Source: Cryobacterium tagatosivorans
GTDB lineage: Bacteria; Actinomycetota; Actinomycetes; Actinomycetales; Microbacteriaceae
Assembly: GCF_004402215.1 (NCBI RefSeq)
Contig: NZ_SOEZ01000011.1
Location: forward strand, 1-64,000
Length of the DNA stretch: 64,000 nucleotides
Direction of reading: 5' to 3'
Below the pieces are notes generated by a model. The model did no database searches. It worked only from the letters and a program-made list of their open reading frames with translations, and had not been told where the DNA came from. The first letter of the stretch is position 1. Each line of letters begins with the position of its first letter. Both the position numbers and the translations under genes were made by a program. Below, piece by piece: positions 57,469-64,000 of the stretch.

Positions 57469-57888
57469 CTACGCGGACGGGGCGGTCTGCGCGATCCGGC
57501 CGAGGAGTCCGTTGACGAACCCGGCGGAGTCATCCGTCGACAGCACCTTCGCGGCCTCGACGGCCTCGTCGATGGCCACCGCGTGCGGCACCGCGTCGTT
57601 GTAGAGGATTTCCCAGATGCCGATCCGCAGGATGGCCCGGTCGATGATCGGCATCCGCGACAGGGTCCAGCCCTGCGAGTAGGTCTCGATCAGTTCGTCG
57701 ATCTCTTCACGGTGGTCGACGATGCCGTCGACGATCTCCCGCGCGTACAGCCAGGAGGCCTGCCGCGCGGGCTCACTGGACGCGCGCTCTGCCTCGGCCG
57801 CGAGCGACTCGGGGATGGAGATCTGCCGAACGTCGGCGACGTAGAGGATGTCGATGGCTCGCTTGCGCGCTTTGGTACGGGCGCTCAC
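57469..57888 (-). CDS. nusB: Transcription antitermination factor NusB
   Basis: NusB with S10 (NusE) binds boxA RNA and supports rRNA antitermination. The 139-residue helical protein opens MSARTKARKRAIDILYVADVR and has the conserved PIIDRAILRIGIWEIL and AVAIDEAVEAAKVLSTDDSAGFVNGLLGRI. The GTG start overlaps the efp stop by one base (TAGTG). It forms a unit with efp, as in most actinobacteria. Confidence 0.96.
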   Translation of the reverse strand: MSARTKARKRAIDILYVADVRQISIPESLAAEAERASSEPARQASWLYAREIVDGIVDHREEIDELIETYSQGWTLSRMPIIDRAILRIGIWEILYNDAVPHAVAIDEAVEAAKVLSTDDSAGFVNGLLGRIAQTAPSA

Positions 57889-58448
57889 TAGTTGACGCGG
57901 CCCAGGTAGTCACCGGTGCGGGTGTCGACCTTGACCTTGGTGCCCTGCTCGAGGAACAACGGAACCTGGATCTCGTAACCGGTCTCGACCGTGGCGTTCT
58001 TGGTGCCGCCGGTCGAGCGGTCGCCCTGCAGGCCTGGCTCGGTGTAGGTGATCTCGAGCACGACGGATGCCGGCAGCTCGACGTAGAGCGGGTTGCCGTT
58101 GTGCAGCGCGATGGTCACCATCTGGTTCTCGAGCATGAAGTTCACCGCGTCGCCCACAACGGCTGCCGGGACGTGGATCTGGTCGTAGTCGGAGACGTCC
58201 ATGAACACGTAGGAGTCACCGTCGGCGTACAGGTACTGGAAGTCCTGGCGGTCGACGTTCTCGGTTTCGATCTTGGCGCCGGCGTTGAAGGTGCGGTCGA
58301 CGGTCTTGCCGCTGACGACGTTCTTCATCTTGGTGCGAACGAACGCACCACCCTTGCCCGGCTTGACGTGCTGGAACTCGATGACGGCCCAGAGCTGGCC
58401 ATCGATGTTGAGGACGACGCCATTTTTGATGTCGGCGGTAGATGCCAT
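57888..58448 (-). CDS. efp: Translation elongation factor P
   Basis: EF-P rescues ribosomes stalled at polyproline. The 186-residue product starts [20 protein letters not shown] and has three OB-like domains. The tip loop that contacts the P-site tRNA reads [10 protein letters not shown] with Lys32; most actinobacterial EF-Ps have PGKGP here. The ATG has no ribosome binding site (the bases before it are pyrimidine-rich), so translation may be leaderless or S1-assisted. It lies between aroQ and nusB. Confidence 0.97.
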   Translation of the reverse strand: MASTADIKNGVVLNIDGQLWAVIEFQHVKPGKGGAFVRTKMKNVVSGKTVDRTFNAGAKIETENVDRQDFQYLYADGDSYVFMDVSDYDQIHVPAAVVGDAVNFMLENQMVTIALHNGNPLYVELPASVVLEITYTEPGLQGDRSTGGTKNATVETGYEIQVPLFLEQGTKVKVDTRTGDYLGRVN

Positions 58449-58546
58449 GGGGAGGGTAATCCGTTCAATTGGGAAGGTGCGCGGCCGATTCGGCCTCAAA
58501 CGAGCATAGTTGCCCATCCTGAAAGCGCCAAAGGCGCCCCCGCGCT

Positions 58547-58613
58547 CCCCGCGAAACCGCAGTTGTGCGCGCTAAAACACGCGGATATCGCGCACGACTG
58601 CGGTTTCGCGGGG
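58547..58613. repeat. Intergenic palindrome, family 3
   Basis: Arms of 25 bp (outer CCCCGCGAAACCGCAGT, inner GTGCGCG) with one mismatch and a 17-nt A-rich loop. It lies 12 bp after the aroQ stop, before efp. Its inner stem and loop differ from families 1 and 2. The remaining gap to efp (58449-58546) has no clear signal. Confidence 0.85.
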
Positions 58614-58624
58614 GCTAGCGGGGT

Positions 58625-59062
58625 TTAGCGGGGCGAGGTGAGGTAGTTCAGGGCGAGGCGGTAGGAGTCGAAGCCGAGGCCGGCGATCACGCCGGTGGCG
58701 ACGGCGCTGACGACGCTCGTGTGCCGGAACGTCTCCCGGGCGTGCGGGTTGGAGAGGTGCACCTCGATCAGCGGCACGCCGGCCTTGGTGACCAGGGCCG
58801 CGGCATCCCGCAGCGCGTAGCTGTAGTGCGTGAACGCGGCCGGGTTCAGGATGACGGGCGTGCCGGCGTCGACGGCCTCGTACAGCCAGTGGATGAGCTC
58901 GGCCTCGTCATCGGTCTGGCGCAGGTCGACCGTGACTCCGGCGGGGGCGGATGCGCTCAGCAGGGCCCGCAGTTCGTCCAGGTCGGCCGACCCGTAGACA
59001 TCGGGTTCCCGGCTGCCGAGGCGCCCGAGGTTCGGGCCGTTCAGGACGAGGACTGTGCTCAT
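58625..59062 (-). CDS. aroQ: 3-dehydroquinate dehydratase, type II
   Basis: AroQ makes 3-dehydroshikimate, the third shikimate step. The 145-residue type II enzyme has VLVLNGPNLGRLGSREPDVYG with the substrate-binding and catalytic tyrosine region, NPAAFTHYSYALRDA and VPLIEVHLSNPHARE. The ATG two codons inside a longer frame fits the family start. In many actinobacteria it directly follows aroB; here four genes separate them. Confidence 0.96.
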   Translation of the reverse strand: MSTVLVLNGPNLGRLGSREPDVYGSADLDELRALLSASAPAGVTVDLRQTDDEAELIHWLYEAVDAGTPVILNPAAFTHYSYALRDAAALVTKAGVPLIEVHLSNPHARETFRHTSVVSAVATGVIAGLGFDSYRLALNYLTSPR

Positions 59063-59117
59063 TCCCACAGCCTAGGGCAGCGGGCGGCGGGGCACTGCGG
59101 CATGACGGCACCGGGGG

Positions 59118-59123
59118 TACTGT
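59118..59123 (+). promoter_or_regulatory. Possible hsp20 -10 element
   Basis: TACTGT on the plus strand, 27 bp before the hsp20 ATG. No CIRCE or HAIR inverted repeat was seen in the 88-bp upstream gap, so HrcA or HspR control is not supported. Confidence 0.3.
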
Positions 59124-59150
59124 GTGCTCCACCAAACGAAGGAGACCACC

Positions 59151-59561
59151 ATGGCCGGACTAGCACGACGCGAAAAATTCGACATGCCGGAGCCCTTCCG
59201 GCGATTCCTCGAGGGCGACTGGGACAACGCCTCGATGAAGGTGGAGGAGTTCCGCGACGGCAACACCCTCGTCGTCAAGGCGGAAATGCCCGGCATCGAC
59301 CCGGAGAAGAATGTCGACATCTCGGTGAGTGACGGCGTGCTGCACATCCAGGCCGAGCGCGAGGAGAAGAGCGAGCAGAAGCTGAAGGACGGCTACCGTA
59401 CGGAGTTCCGTTACGGGTCCTTCACCCGGGACATCCCCCTGCCGGTGGGCTGCAAGGAAGAGGACGTGACGGCGACCTACCGCGACGGGGTGCTCGAGGT
59501 GCGGATTCCCGTTCCGGAGAAGAGCACGACCTCGTCGAAGATCCCGGTGTCCCGGGGCTAG
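59151..59561 (+). CDS. Small heat shock protein, Hsp20/alpha-crystallin family
   Basis: An ATP-independent holdase chaperone of 136 residues. The alpha-crystallin domain spans about residues 25-125 with VKAEMPGIDPEKNVDISVSDGVLHI and the C-terminal GVLEVRIPVPEK, followed by a short tail with IPV, the usual oligomerising I-x-V type motif. AGGAG is seven bases before the ATG. It is on the plus strand, convergent with the DUF779 gene and divergent from aroQ. Confidence 0.93.
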   Translation: MAGLARREKFDMPEPFRRFLEGDWDNASMKVEEFRDGNTLVVKAEMPGIDPEKNVDISVSDGVLHIQAEREEKSEQKLKDGYRTEFRYGSFTRDIPLPVGCKEEDVTATYRDGVLEVRIPVPEKSTTSSKIPVSRG

Positions 59562-59589
59562 CGCCCCAGGCTGGCAGGACCGGGGCGCT
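59560..59589. terminator. Hairpin between hsp20 and the DUF779 gene
   Basis: An 8-bp stem AGCGCCCC/GGGGCGCT with a 14-nt loop, beginning in the hsp20 stop codon. No T run, so termination is only inferred from the convergent position. Confidence 0.4.
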
Positions 59590-59613
59590 GCACCAGTCCC
59601 CGGGCCACCCGAC

Positions 59614-60024
59614 TCAGTCGAACGAGGTCATCAGCCGGGACCGGATCAGGAAGCGGACCCCGCGCGGAGCCTCGGCGGAGAACCCGCTTCCCCGGCCGGG
59701 GACGACATCCACGGTGAGGAAGGTGTGGCTCCAGTACTCGAACTGCTCGGCCGACATCCAGAAGTCGATCGGCTGCGCGTCGCTCCCGGGCCTCGCGATG
59801 TCGAGCCGGCCGAGCAGGACGTCCCGGTCGGAGGTGATGAACTCTCCCGCCGGGAAGCACATCGGGGAACTGCCGTCGCAGCATCCGCCCGACTGGTGGA
59901 ACATGAGCGGCCCGTGCTCGTCCCAGAGGCTGCGCAGCAGGTCAACGGTGGCGGGCGTGAACTCGACCCGCGGGCGGGTCTCGCCGGCGATGGTGATGGA
60001 TGCCGTGACGGTCGTGTCGGACAT
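59614..60024 (-). CDS. DUF779 domain protein
   Basis: A 136-residue protein of the DUF779 family, often encoded next to aldehyde dehydrogenases of the ExaC/AldB type. It has the cysteine-rich conserved segment LMFHQSGGCCDGSSPMCFPAGEF and DFWMSAEQFEYWSH, which could bind a metal or cofactor. GAGGAGGG before the ATG is a strong ribosome binding site. The function is unknown; context suggests a role in aldehyde oxidation. It lies 114 bp downstream of the dehydrogenase gene. Confidence 0.88.
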   Translation of the reverse strand: MSDTTVTASITIAGETRPRVEFTPATVDLLRSLWDEHGPLMFHQSGGCCDGSSPMCFPAGEFITSDRDVLLGRLDIARPGSDAQPIDFWMSAEQFEYWSHTFLTVDVVPGRGSGFSAEAPRGVRFLIRSRLMTSFD

Positions 60025-60093
60025 GGCCTGGCCCTCCTCGGGCGAGAGAATGCGGCTGAACTGCGGTCCTGCGAGCTGCGGTCCTGGGCGAGG

Positions 60094-60125
60094 GGACCGC
60101 CGGCGACGTGGGCCGCCGGCGGTCC
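60094..60125. repeat. Hairpin between aldehyde dehydrogenase and DUF779 genes
   Basis: A 12-bp perfect stem GGACCGCCGGCG with an 8-nt loop, just after the aldehyde dehydrogenase stop. Without a T run it may protect the upstream mRNA or reduce read-through into DUF779. A TGCGGTCCTG direct repeat lies beside it. Confidence 0.6.
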
Positions 60126-60138
60126 GGGATCGCAAGGG

Positions 60139-61662
60139 TTAGAAGAAGCCCAGGGCGTTCTCCGAGTAGGACACCAGCAGGTTCTTGGTCTGCTGGTAGT
60201 GGCCGAGGGCGAGCTTGTTGTTCTCGCGCCCGATCCCCGAGCTCTTGTAGCCGCCGAAGGCCGCCCCGGCCGGGTAGGCGTGGTAGTTGTTGACCCACAC
60301 CCGGCCGGCCTGGATGTCCCGCCCGGCCCGGTAGGCCACGTTGCCGTTGCGCGACCACACGCCGGCACCGAGTCCGTACAGGGTGTCGTTGGCGATCGAG
60401 ATGGCGTCGTCGTAGTCCGTGAAGCTCGTCACCGCGAGCACCGGGCCGAAGATCTCCTCCTGGAACAGGCGCATCTTGTTGTGGCCCTCGAAGATCGTGG
60501 GCTGCACGTAGTAGCCGCCGCTGAGGTCTCCGCCGAGGTCGACCCGCTCGCCGCCGAGGGCGAGCTTCGCGCCCTCCTGCTTGCCGATATCGATGTAGGA
60601 GAGGATCTTCTCGAGCTGGTCGTTGCTGGACTGGGCGCCGACCTGGGTGTCCGTGTCCAGCGGGTTGCCCTGGACCGCCTTGCGGGTGCGCTCGACCGCG
60701 TCGGCCAGGAAGCTGTCGTAGATCGGCTTCTGCAGCAGCGCGCGGCTGGGGGCCGTGCAGACCTCGCCCTGGTTGAAGGCGAAGAGCACGAAGCCCTCCT
60801 GCGCCTTGTCGTAGAACGCGTCCTTCTCCTGGGCGACGTCGCTGAAGAAGATGTTCGGGCTCTTGCCGCCCAGCTCGAGGGTCGACGGAATGATGTTGGC
60901 GCTGGCGTACTGCATGATCAGGCGACCGGTCGACGTCTCGCCGGTGAAGGCGATCTTGCGGATCCGGTTCGACGATGCGAGGGGCTTGCCGGCCTCGATG
61001 CCGAAGCCGTTGACCACGTTGACGACGCCGGCGGGCAGCACATCGCCGATCAGTTCGAGCAGGACGAGGATCGACACGGGGGTCTGCTCGGCGGGCTTGA
61101 GCACGACGGTGTTGCCGGCGGCCAGTGCGGGCGCCAGCTTCCAGACGGCCATCAGGATCGGGAAGTTCCACGGGATGATCTGCCCGACGACGCCGAGCGG
61201 CTCGTGGAACTGGTAGGAGACCATGTCACCGTCGAGTTCGGCGTGGTCGCCGTCCTGGGCGCGGATCGCGGAGGCGAAGTAGCGGAAGTGGTCCGAGGCG
61301 AGCGGGATGTCGGCGTTCAGCGTCTCGCGCACCGGCTTGCCGTTGTCCCAGGTCTCGGCGACCGCGAGGAGTTCGAGGTTCGCGTCGATCACGTCGGCGA
61401 TCTTGTTGAGGACCGCGGCGCGGGTCGTGGCCGAGGTCTTGCCCCAGGCCGGCGCGGCCTTGTGGGCGGCGTCCAGCGCCAGTTCGATGTCCTCGGCGGT
61501 GCCGCGGGCGACCTCGGCGAAGGCCTTCCCGGTGACCGGCGAGATGTCTTCGAAGTACTGTCCCTTGACCGGTTTGACCCATTCACCGCCGATCCAATTC
61601 TCATAGCGGGGCTTGAAGGTGACCTTCGAGTCGGGTGTTCCGGGGGCTGAATAGACGGTCAT
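60139..61662 (-). CDS. Aldehyde dehydrogenase (ExaC/AldB type)
   Basis: An NAD(P)-dependent aldehyde dehydrogenase of 507 residues, closest in feel to the acetaldehyde dehydrogenase ExaC/AldB group. It has the cofactor site GQIIPWNFP, the general base glutamate in [11 protein letters not shown], the nucleophile cysteine in [14 protein letters not shown], and [16 protein letters not shown] precedes the ATG at 61662; an earlier start is not needed. DUF779 downstream and the GAF regulator upstream form a common cassette. Likely roles are acetaldehyde or ethanol metabolism and detoxification. Confidence 0.94.
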   Translation of the reverse strand: MTVYSAPGTPDSKVTFKPRYENWIGGEWVKPVKGQYFEDISPVTGKAFAEVARGTAEDIELALDAAHKAAPAWGKTSATTRAAVLNKIADVIDANLELLAVAETWDNGKPVRETLNADIPLASDHFRYFASAIRAQDGDHAELDGDMVSYQFHEPLGVVGQIIPWNFPILMAVWKLAPALAAGNTVVLKPAEQTPVSILVLLELIGDVLPAGVVNVVNGFGIEAGKPLASSNRIRKIAFTGETSTGRLIMQYASANIIPSTLELGGKSPNIFFSDVAQEKDAFYDKAQEGFVLFAFNQGEVCTAPSRALLQKPIYDSFLADAVERTRKAVQGNPLDTDTQVGAQSSNDQLEKILSYIDIGKQEGAKLALGGERVDLGGDLSGGYYVQPTIFEGHNKMRLFQEEIFGPVLAVTSFTDYDDAISIANDTLYGLGAGVWSRNGNVAYRAGRDIQAGRVWVNNYHAYPAGAAFGGYKSSGIGRENNKLALGHYQQTKNLLVSYSENALGFF

Positions 61663-61721
61663 GGCGCTCCTTTGTCGACGACGGTGTCGATGCACGCAGC
61701 GTCAGCTGCGGCTCTCCTCGG

Positions 61722-61727
61722 AGCCTA
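61722..61727 (-). promoter_or_regulatory. Likely aldehyde dehydrogenase -10 element
   Basis: TAGGCT on the minus strand about 60 bp before the ATG, just downstream of the GTTGCG iterons and of a short inverted repeat GGCAA-CGT-TTGCC (61732-61744). Confidence 0.4.
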
Positions 61728-61738
61728 GGGAGGCAAAC

Positions 61739-61783
61739 GTTGCCCCGGGGTTGCGAAAAGTTGCGGGGTTGCGAGAGGTTGCG
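61739..61783. promoter_or_regulatory. Iterons: five GTTGCG/GTTGCC half-sites
   Basis: On the plus strand GTTGCC at 61739 and GTTGCG at 61750, 61760, 61768 and 61778; steps of 11, 10, 8 and 10 bp place most copies on one face of the helix. They fill the gap between the GAF regulator stop and the aldehyde dehydrogenase promoter, so they are good candidates for the regulator's binding sites. Confidence 0.6.
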
Positions 61784-61786
61784 CGC

Positions 61787-63115
61787 CTAACCGAGCTCGG
61801 CGTCGATCCGCTTCAACCGGGCCACGACGGTGGCTCGTTTCGGCGACCGGGCGGGCAGCATTTCCAGGCAGGCGCGCCAGACCTCGGTGTCGTAGGTGGC
61901 CTCTTCCGTGCGGGCGTACTCGAGCAGGAGTTCGGCGGAGGCGTCACTGAGCATGGCCTCGCGGAGCCGCGAACTGACCTCGGCCCGGATGGCGGCGACG
62001 CCCGGAGCCGTGGAACTCGGCAGCACCGGCCCGCGGTAGGCCCCGAGCGCCACCCGGTGGGCGCCGCGTTCGAGGAAGGCGAGCACCCGCTGCGCGTCCA
62101 GTTCGATCGGTGTATCGAGCCGGTACGGCCGGGAGCTGATGGTGAAGGTGGGGCCGAGCGGATCGAGGGCCTTGCGCAGCCGCACCATTTCGGCACGGAG
62201 GGTGTCGACGCCGGCCGCCTGGTCGCTCAACAGGAGGGCGAGCCGTTCGGCGGAGAGGCCCTCCCGGTGCCAGGCGAGCAGGGTGAGCATCTCGGCGTGG
62301 CGGGGGCTGACCTCGAGGGTGGCGCCGCCGAGCTCGAGCTGGCCGTGGTCCCGGCCGAGCACCTGCAGCCCCGCTGGCGCGGCCTTCCGCGGCGGCGGCG
62401 GCGCCAGGGCCACCTGGAAACGGGCGGCTGTGCCGCGGTCCGGCGGCAGCCCGAGGCGCTGGATCCGGAGTTCCGCCTCGACGGCGGCGACGGCGGCCTC
62501 GACGAGGGGCAGCGTCTGCGGCGCGACCGCCTCGTCCCCGCCGGTGATGTCGATGACGCCGAGCACGGCGCCCGAGTCCGGGTCGCGGATCGGCACGGCC
62601 GTGCAGCTCCACGGATGAGCCAGCTGGTTGAAGTGCTCGGCCCGCTGGATTTGGATCCCGTGGTTCAGGGCCAGCGCCGTGCCGGGGGCGCTGGTTCCGA
62701 CCCGGCGTTCCGACCAGTCGGCGCCCTCGACGAAGAGCATCGCCTCGGCCTTCTGCCGGAGCACGTGGTCGCCGTCGATCCAGAGCAGCCGCCCCGATTC
62801 GTCGCCGACGGCCACGATCAGCCCCGCCTCGAAGGCGTGCCGGATCAGCAGGTTGTGCACGACGGGAAGAACCGACGCCAGCGGATGCCGCCGGCGAAGC
62901 TCCCGAAGCTGTTCCGCGGTCAGTTCCGGCTCGGCACCGGCCAGCGACGGGTCCACCCGATGCGAGAGCGAACGCTGCCAGGACTCCTGCACGAGTTTGC
63001 GCACGCCGGTCGCGGCGGCACGGTCGGAGACCGCGGCCTCGTGGGCCTTCGCCAGCAGCGCGAAGGAGTCCCGCTCGGACTCGACCGGGGAACGGACCGT
63101 CCATGGACTGGTCAT
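61787..63115 (-). CDS. GAF-domain transcriptional regulator
   Basis: A 442-residue regulator, likely sensing a small molecule. The N-terminal half resembles the AcoR-type sensor (ESWQRSLSHRVDP, then a GAF domain about residues 80-215 with GTSAPGTALALNHGIQI and AVLGVIDITGGDEAV). The C-terminal part (about 255-340) looks like a winged helix (SPRHAEMLTLLAWHREGLSAERLALLL, LRAEMVRLRKAL), followed by a helical tail. There is no sigma54 AAA+ domain. Genes of this kind commonly sit before ExaC-type aldehyde dehydrogenases, and it is upstream of one here with repeated sites in between. Confidence 0.85.
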   Translation of the reverse strand: MTSPWTVRSPVESERDSFALLAKAHEAAVSDRAAATGVRKLVQESWQRSLSHRVDPSLAGAEPELTAEQLRELRRRHPLASVLPVVHNLLIRHAFEAGLIVAVGDESGRLLWIDGDHVLRQKAEAMLFVEGADWSERRVGTSAPGTALALNHGIQIQRAEHFNQLAHPWSCTAVPIRDPDSGAVLGVIDITGGDEAVAPQTLPLVEAAVAAVEAELRIQRLGLPPDRGTAARFQVALAPPPPRKAAPAGLQVLGRDHGQLELGGATLEVSPRHAEMLTLLAWHREGLSAERLALLLSDQAAGVDTLRAEMVRLRKALDPLGPTFTISSRPYRLDTPIELDAQRVLAFLERGAHRVALGAYRGPVLPSSTAPGVAAIRAEVSSRLREAMLSDASAELLLEYARTEEATYDTEVWRACLEMLPARSPKRATVVARLKRIDAELG

Positions 63116-63208
63116 TCACCCCTCCGTTCTCACTGGTCGACGGCGAGGAGGCCAGCGCCATCGCTCGGGGTCACCATCGTATGCCACGACGCCGACCCGC
63201 ACACTCGC

Positions 63209-63265
63209 CGAACCGTGAGTTTGGCACCTTCCCGGGCCCAGCGAAGGTGCAAAACTCACAGTTCG
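63209..63265. repeat. Intergenic palindrome, family 1 copy 3
   Basis: 57 bp, 23-bp arms with two mismatches and an 11-nt loop, 21 bp after the aroB stop and before the GAF regulator. Same orientation as copies at 13914 and 39342. Confidence 0.9.
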
Positions 63266-63285
63266 GCGAAGGAAGGTGGCGGGAG

Positions 63286-64000
63286 TTAGGAGCCGATCTC
63301 CTGGTAGGCGGCGAAGAGCAGCGACGTGTCGGGGGCCTCGAGCACCGTCGGCTTGCCGATGTCGTCGAGCACGATGAAGCGCAGCATGCCGCTGCGGGTC
63401 TTCTTGTCCCGCTGCATCGTCGCCAGCAGCGTGCTCCACCGGCCGACCGGGTAGCTGACCGGGAGGGTGAGCGATTCCAGGATGCGCCGGTGCCGGTCGG
63501 TGGCCTCGTCGGAGAGGCGGCCGCTCAGCCGGGCGAGCTCCGCGGCGAACATCATGCCGACCGCGACGGCCGCCCCGTGCCGCCAGCCGTACCGCTCGGC
63601 GTGTTCGACGGCGTGGCCGAGCGTGTGGCCGTAGTTGAGGATCTCGCGCCGGCCGGACTCCTTGAAGTCCTCCCCCGTGATCCGCGCCTTCATCTCGATG
63701 GCCAGTTCGACCACCCGGCGGAACTGCGGGGTGTGCGGGTCGGTCACGGCGGCGACATCCGCCTCGATGATGTCGAGGATCTCGGGGACCTGGATGAAGC
63801 CGGCCTTCACGATCTCGGCGAACCCGGCGAGGATTTCGTTCCGCGGCAGGTCGTCGAGCACGTCGAGGTCGCAGATCACGGCCGCGGGCGCGTAGAACGT
63901 GCCCACCAGGTTCTTGCCCTCGGCCGTGTTGATGCCGTTCTTGCCGCCGACGGCGGCGTCGACCATGCCGAGCACGCTGGTGGGCACCTGGACCAGGCGC
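63286..64000 (-). CDS. aroB: 3-dehydroquinate synthase, C-terminal part (cut by window edge)
   Basis: AroB makes 3-dehydroquinate from DAHP. About 238 residues are visible, roughly the last two thirds of a family about 360 long. They include [21 protein letters not shown], with NAD- and substrate-binding residues, the zinc-ligand glutamate region [16 protein letters not shown], and the histidines in [22 protein letters not shown]. The gene continues beyond 64000, where upstream codons read RLVQVPTS. Together with aroQ it belongs to the shikimate cluster, but the two are separated by the aldehyde cassette. Confidence 0.96.
   Translation of the reverse strand, partial: RLVQVPTSVLGMVDAAVGGKNGINTAEGKNLVGTFYAPAAVICDLDVLDDLPRNEILAGFAEIVKAGFIQVPEILDIIEADVAAVTDPHTPQFRRVVELAIEMKARITGEDFKESGRREILNYGHTLGHAVEHAERYGWRHGAAVAVGMMFAAELARLSGRLSDEATDRHRRILESLTLPVSYPVGRWSTLLATMQRDKKTRSGMLRFIVLDDIGKPTVLEAPDTSLLFAAYQEIGS

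Noticed and set aside
59063..59150. CIRCE or HAIR element for hsp20
   Set aside because: No matching inverted repeat was found in the upstream gap.

Overview
The window is a 64 kb piece of a high-GC actinobacterial chromosome. The gene content and order fit Microbacteriaceae best: a DUF6704-type membrane protein inside the trp cluster, a guanylate kinase fused to an mIHF-like domain, WhiA, PdtaR, and a PriA without helicase motifs. Family level is an inference; I cannot name the genus. It is almost entirely housekeeping DNA. 53 of 57 protein genes lie on the minus strand; only a hotdog thioesterase, an orphan gene, an Hsp20 and one tRNA-Leu lie on the plus strand. No stretch over 300 bp lacks a gene, and there is no CRISPR array, rRNA or prophage.

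Layout from left to right (transcription mostly right to left). 1-44: start of an IS5-type transposase. 91-4199: secG, the gapA-pgk-tpiA glycolytic operon and sodA. 4314-13894: whiA, rapZ, uvrC, uvrA, uvrB, coaE. 14062-20204: rpsA, a DUF885 peptidase and polA. 20260-23667: thioesterase, pdtaR, tRNA-Leu(CAA), a NUDIX hydrolase and pyk. 23743-29770: gltD and gltB. 29883-38604: lgt and a continuous trp/his cluster (trpA, B, C, DUF6704, TRP membrane protein, trpE, hisI, F, G, E). 38617-43820: rpe, rsmB, fmt, priA. 43853-46618: metK, coaBC, rpoZ. 46706-56389: mIHF-gmk fusion, then the pyrimidine operon pyrR-B-C-(PH protein)-carA-carB-pyrF. 56564-58448: orphan gene, nusB, efp. 58625-64000: aroQ and partial aroB, separated by an aldehyde-stress cassette (hsp20, DUF779, aldehyde dehydrogenase, GAF regulator).

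Many genes overlap by 1-10 bp (ATGA or TGATG junctions), so several long operons are likely. The order rpe-rsmB-fmt-priA-metK-coaBC-rpoZ-gmk-(mIHF)-pyrF-carB-carA-pyrC-pyrB-pyrR matches the known order in Mycobacterium, which helps assign functions.

The most notable observations are: (1) an in-frame fusion of an mIHF-like nucleoid protein to guanylate kinase; (2) twin leaderless promoters of uvrA and uvrB that share the PafBC-type DNA damage motif; (3) six intergenic palindromes, all at 3' ends of genes, five of which share an 11-nt loop and the same inner stem; (4) a hairpin matching the PyrR binding-loop consensus immediately upstream of the pyrR ribosome binding site; (5) phased GTTGCG iterons between the GAF regulator and its probable target, the aldehyde dehydrogenase.
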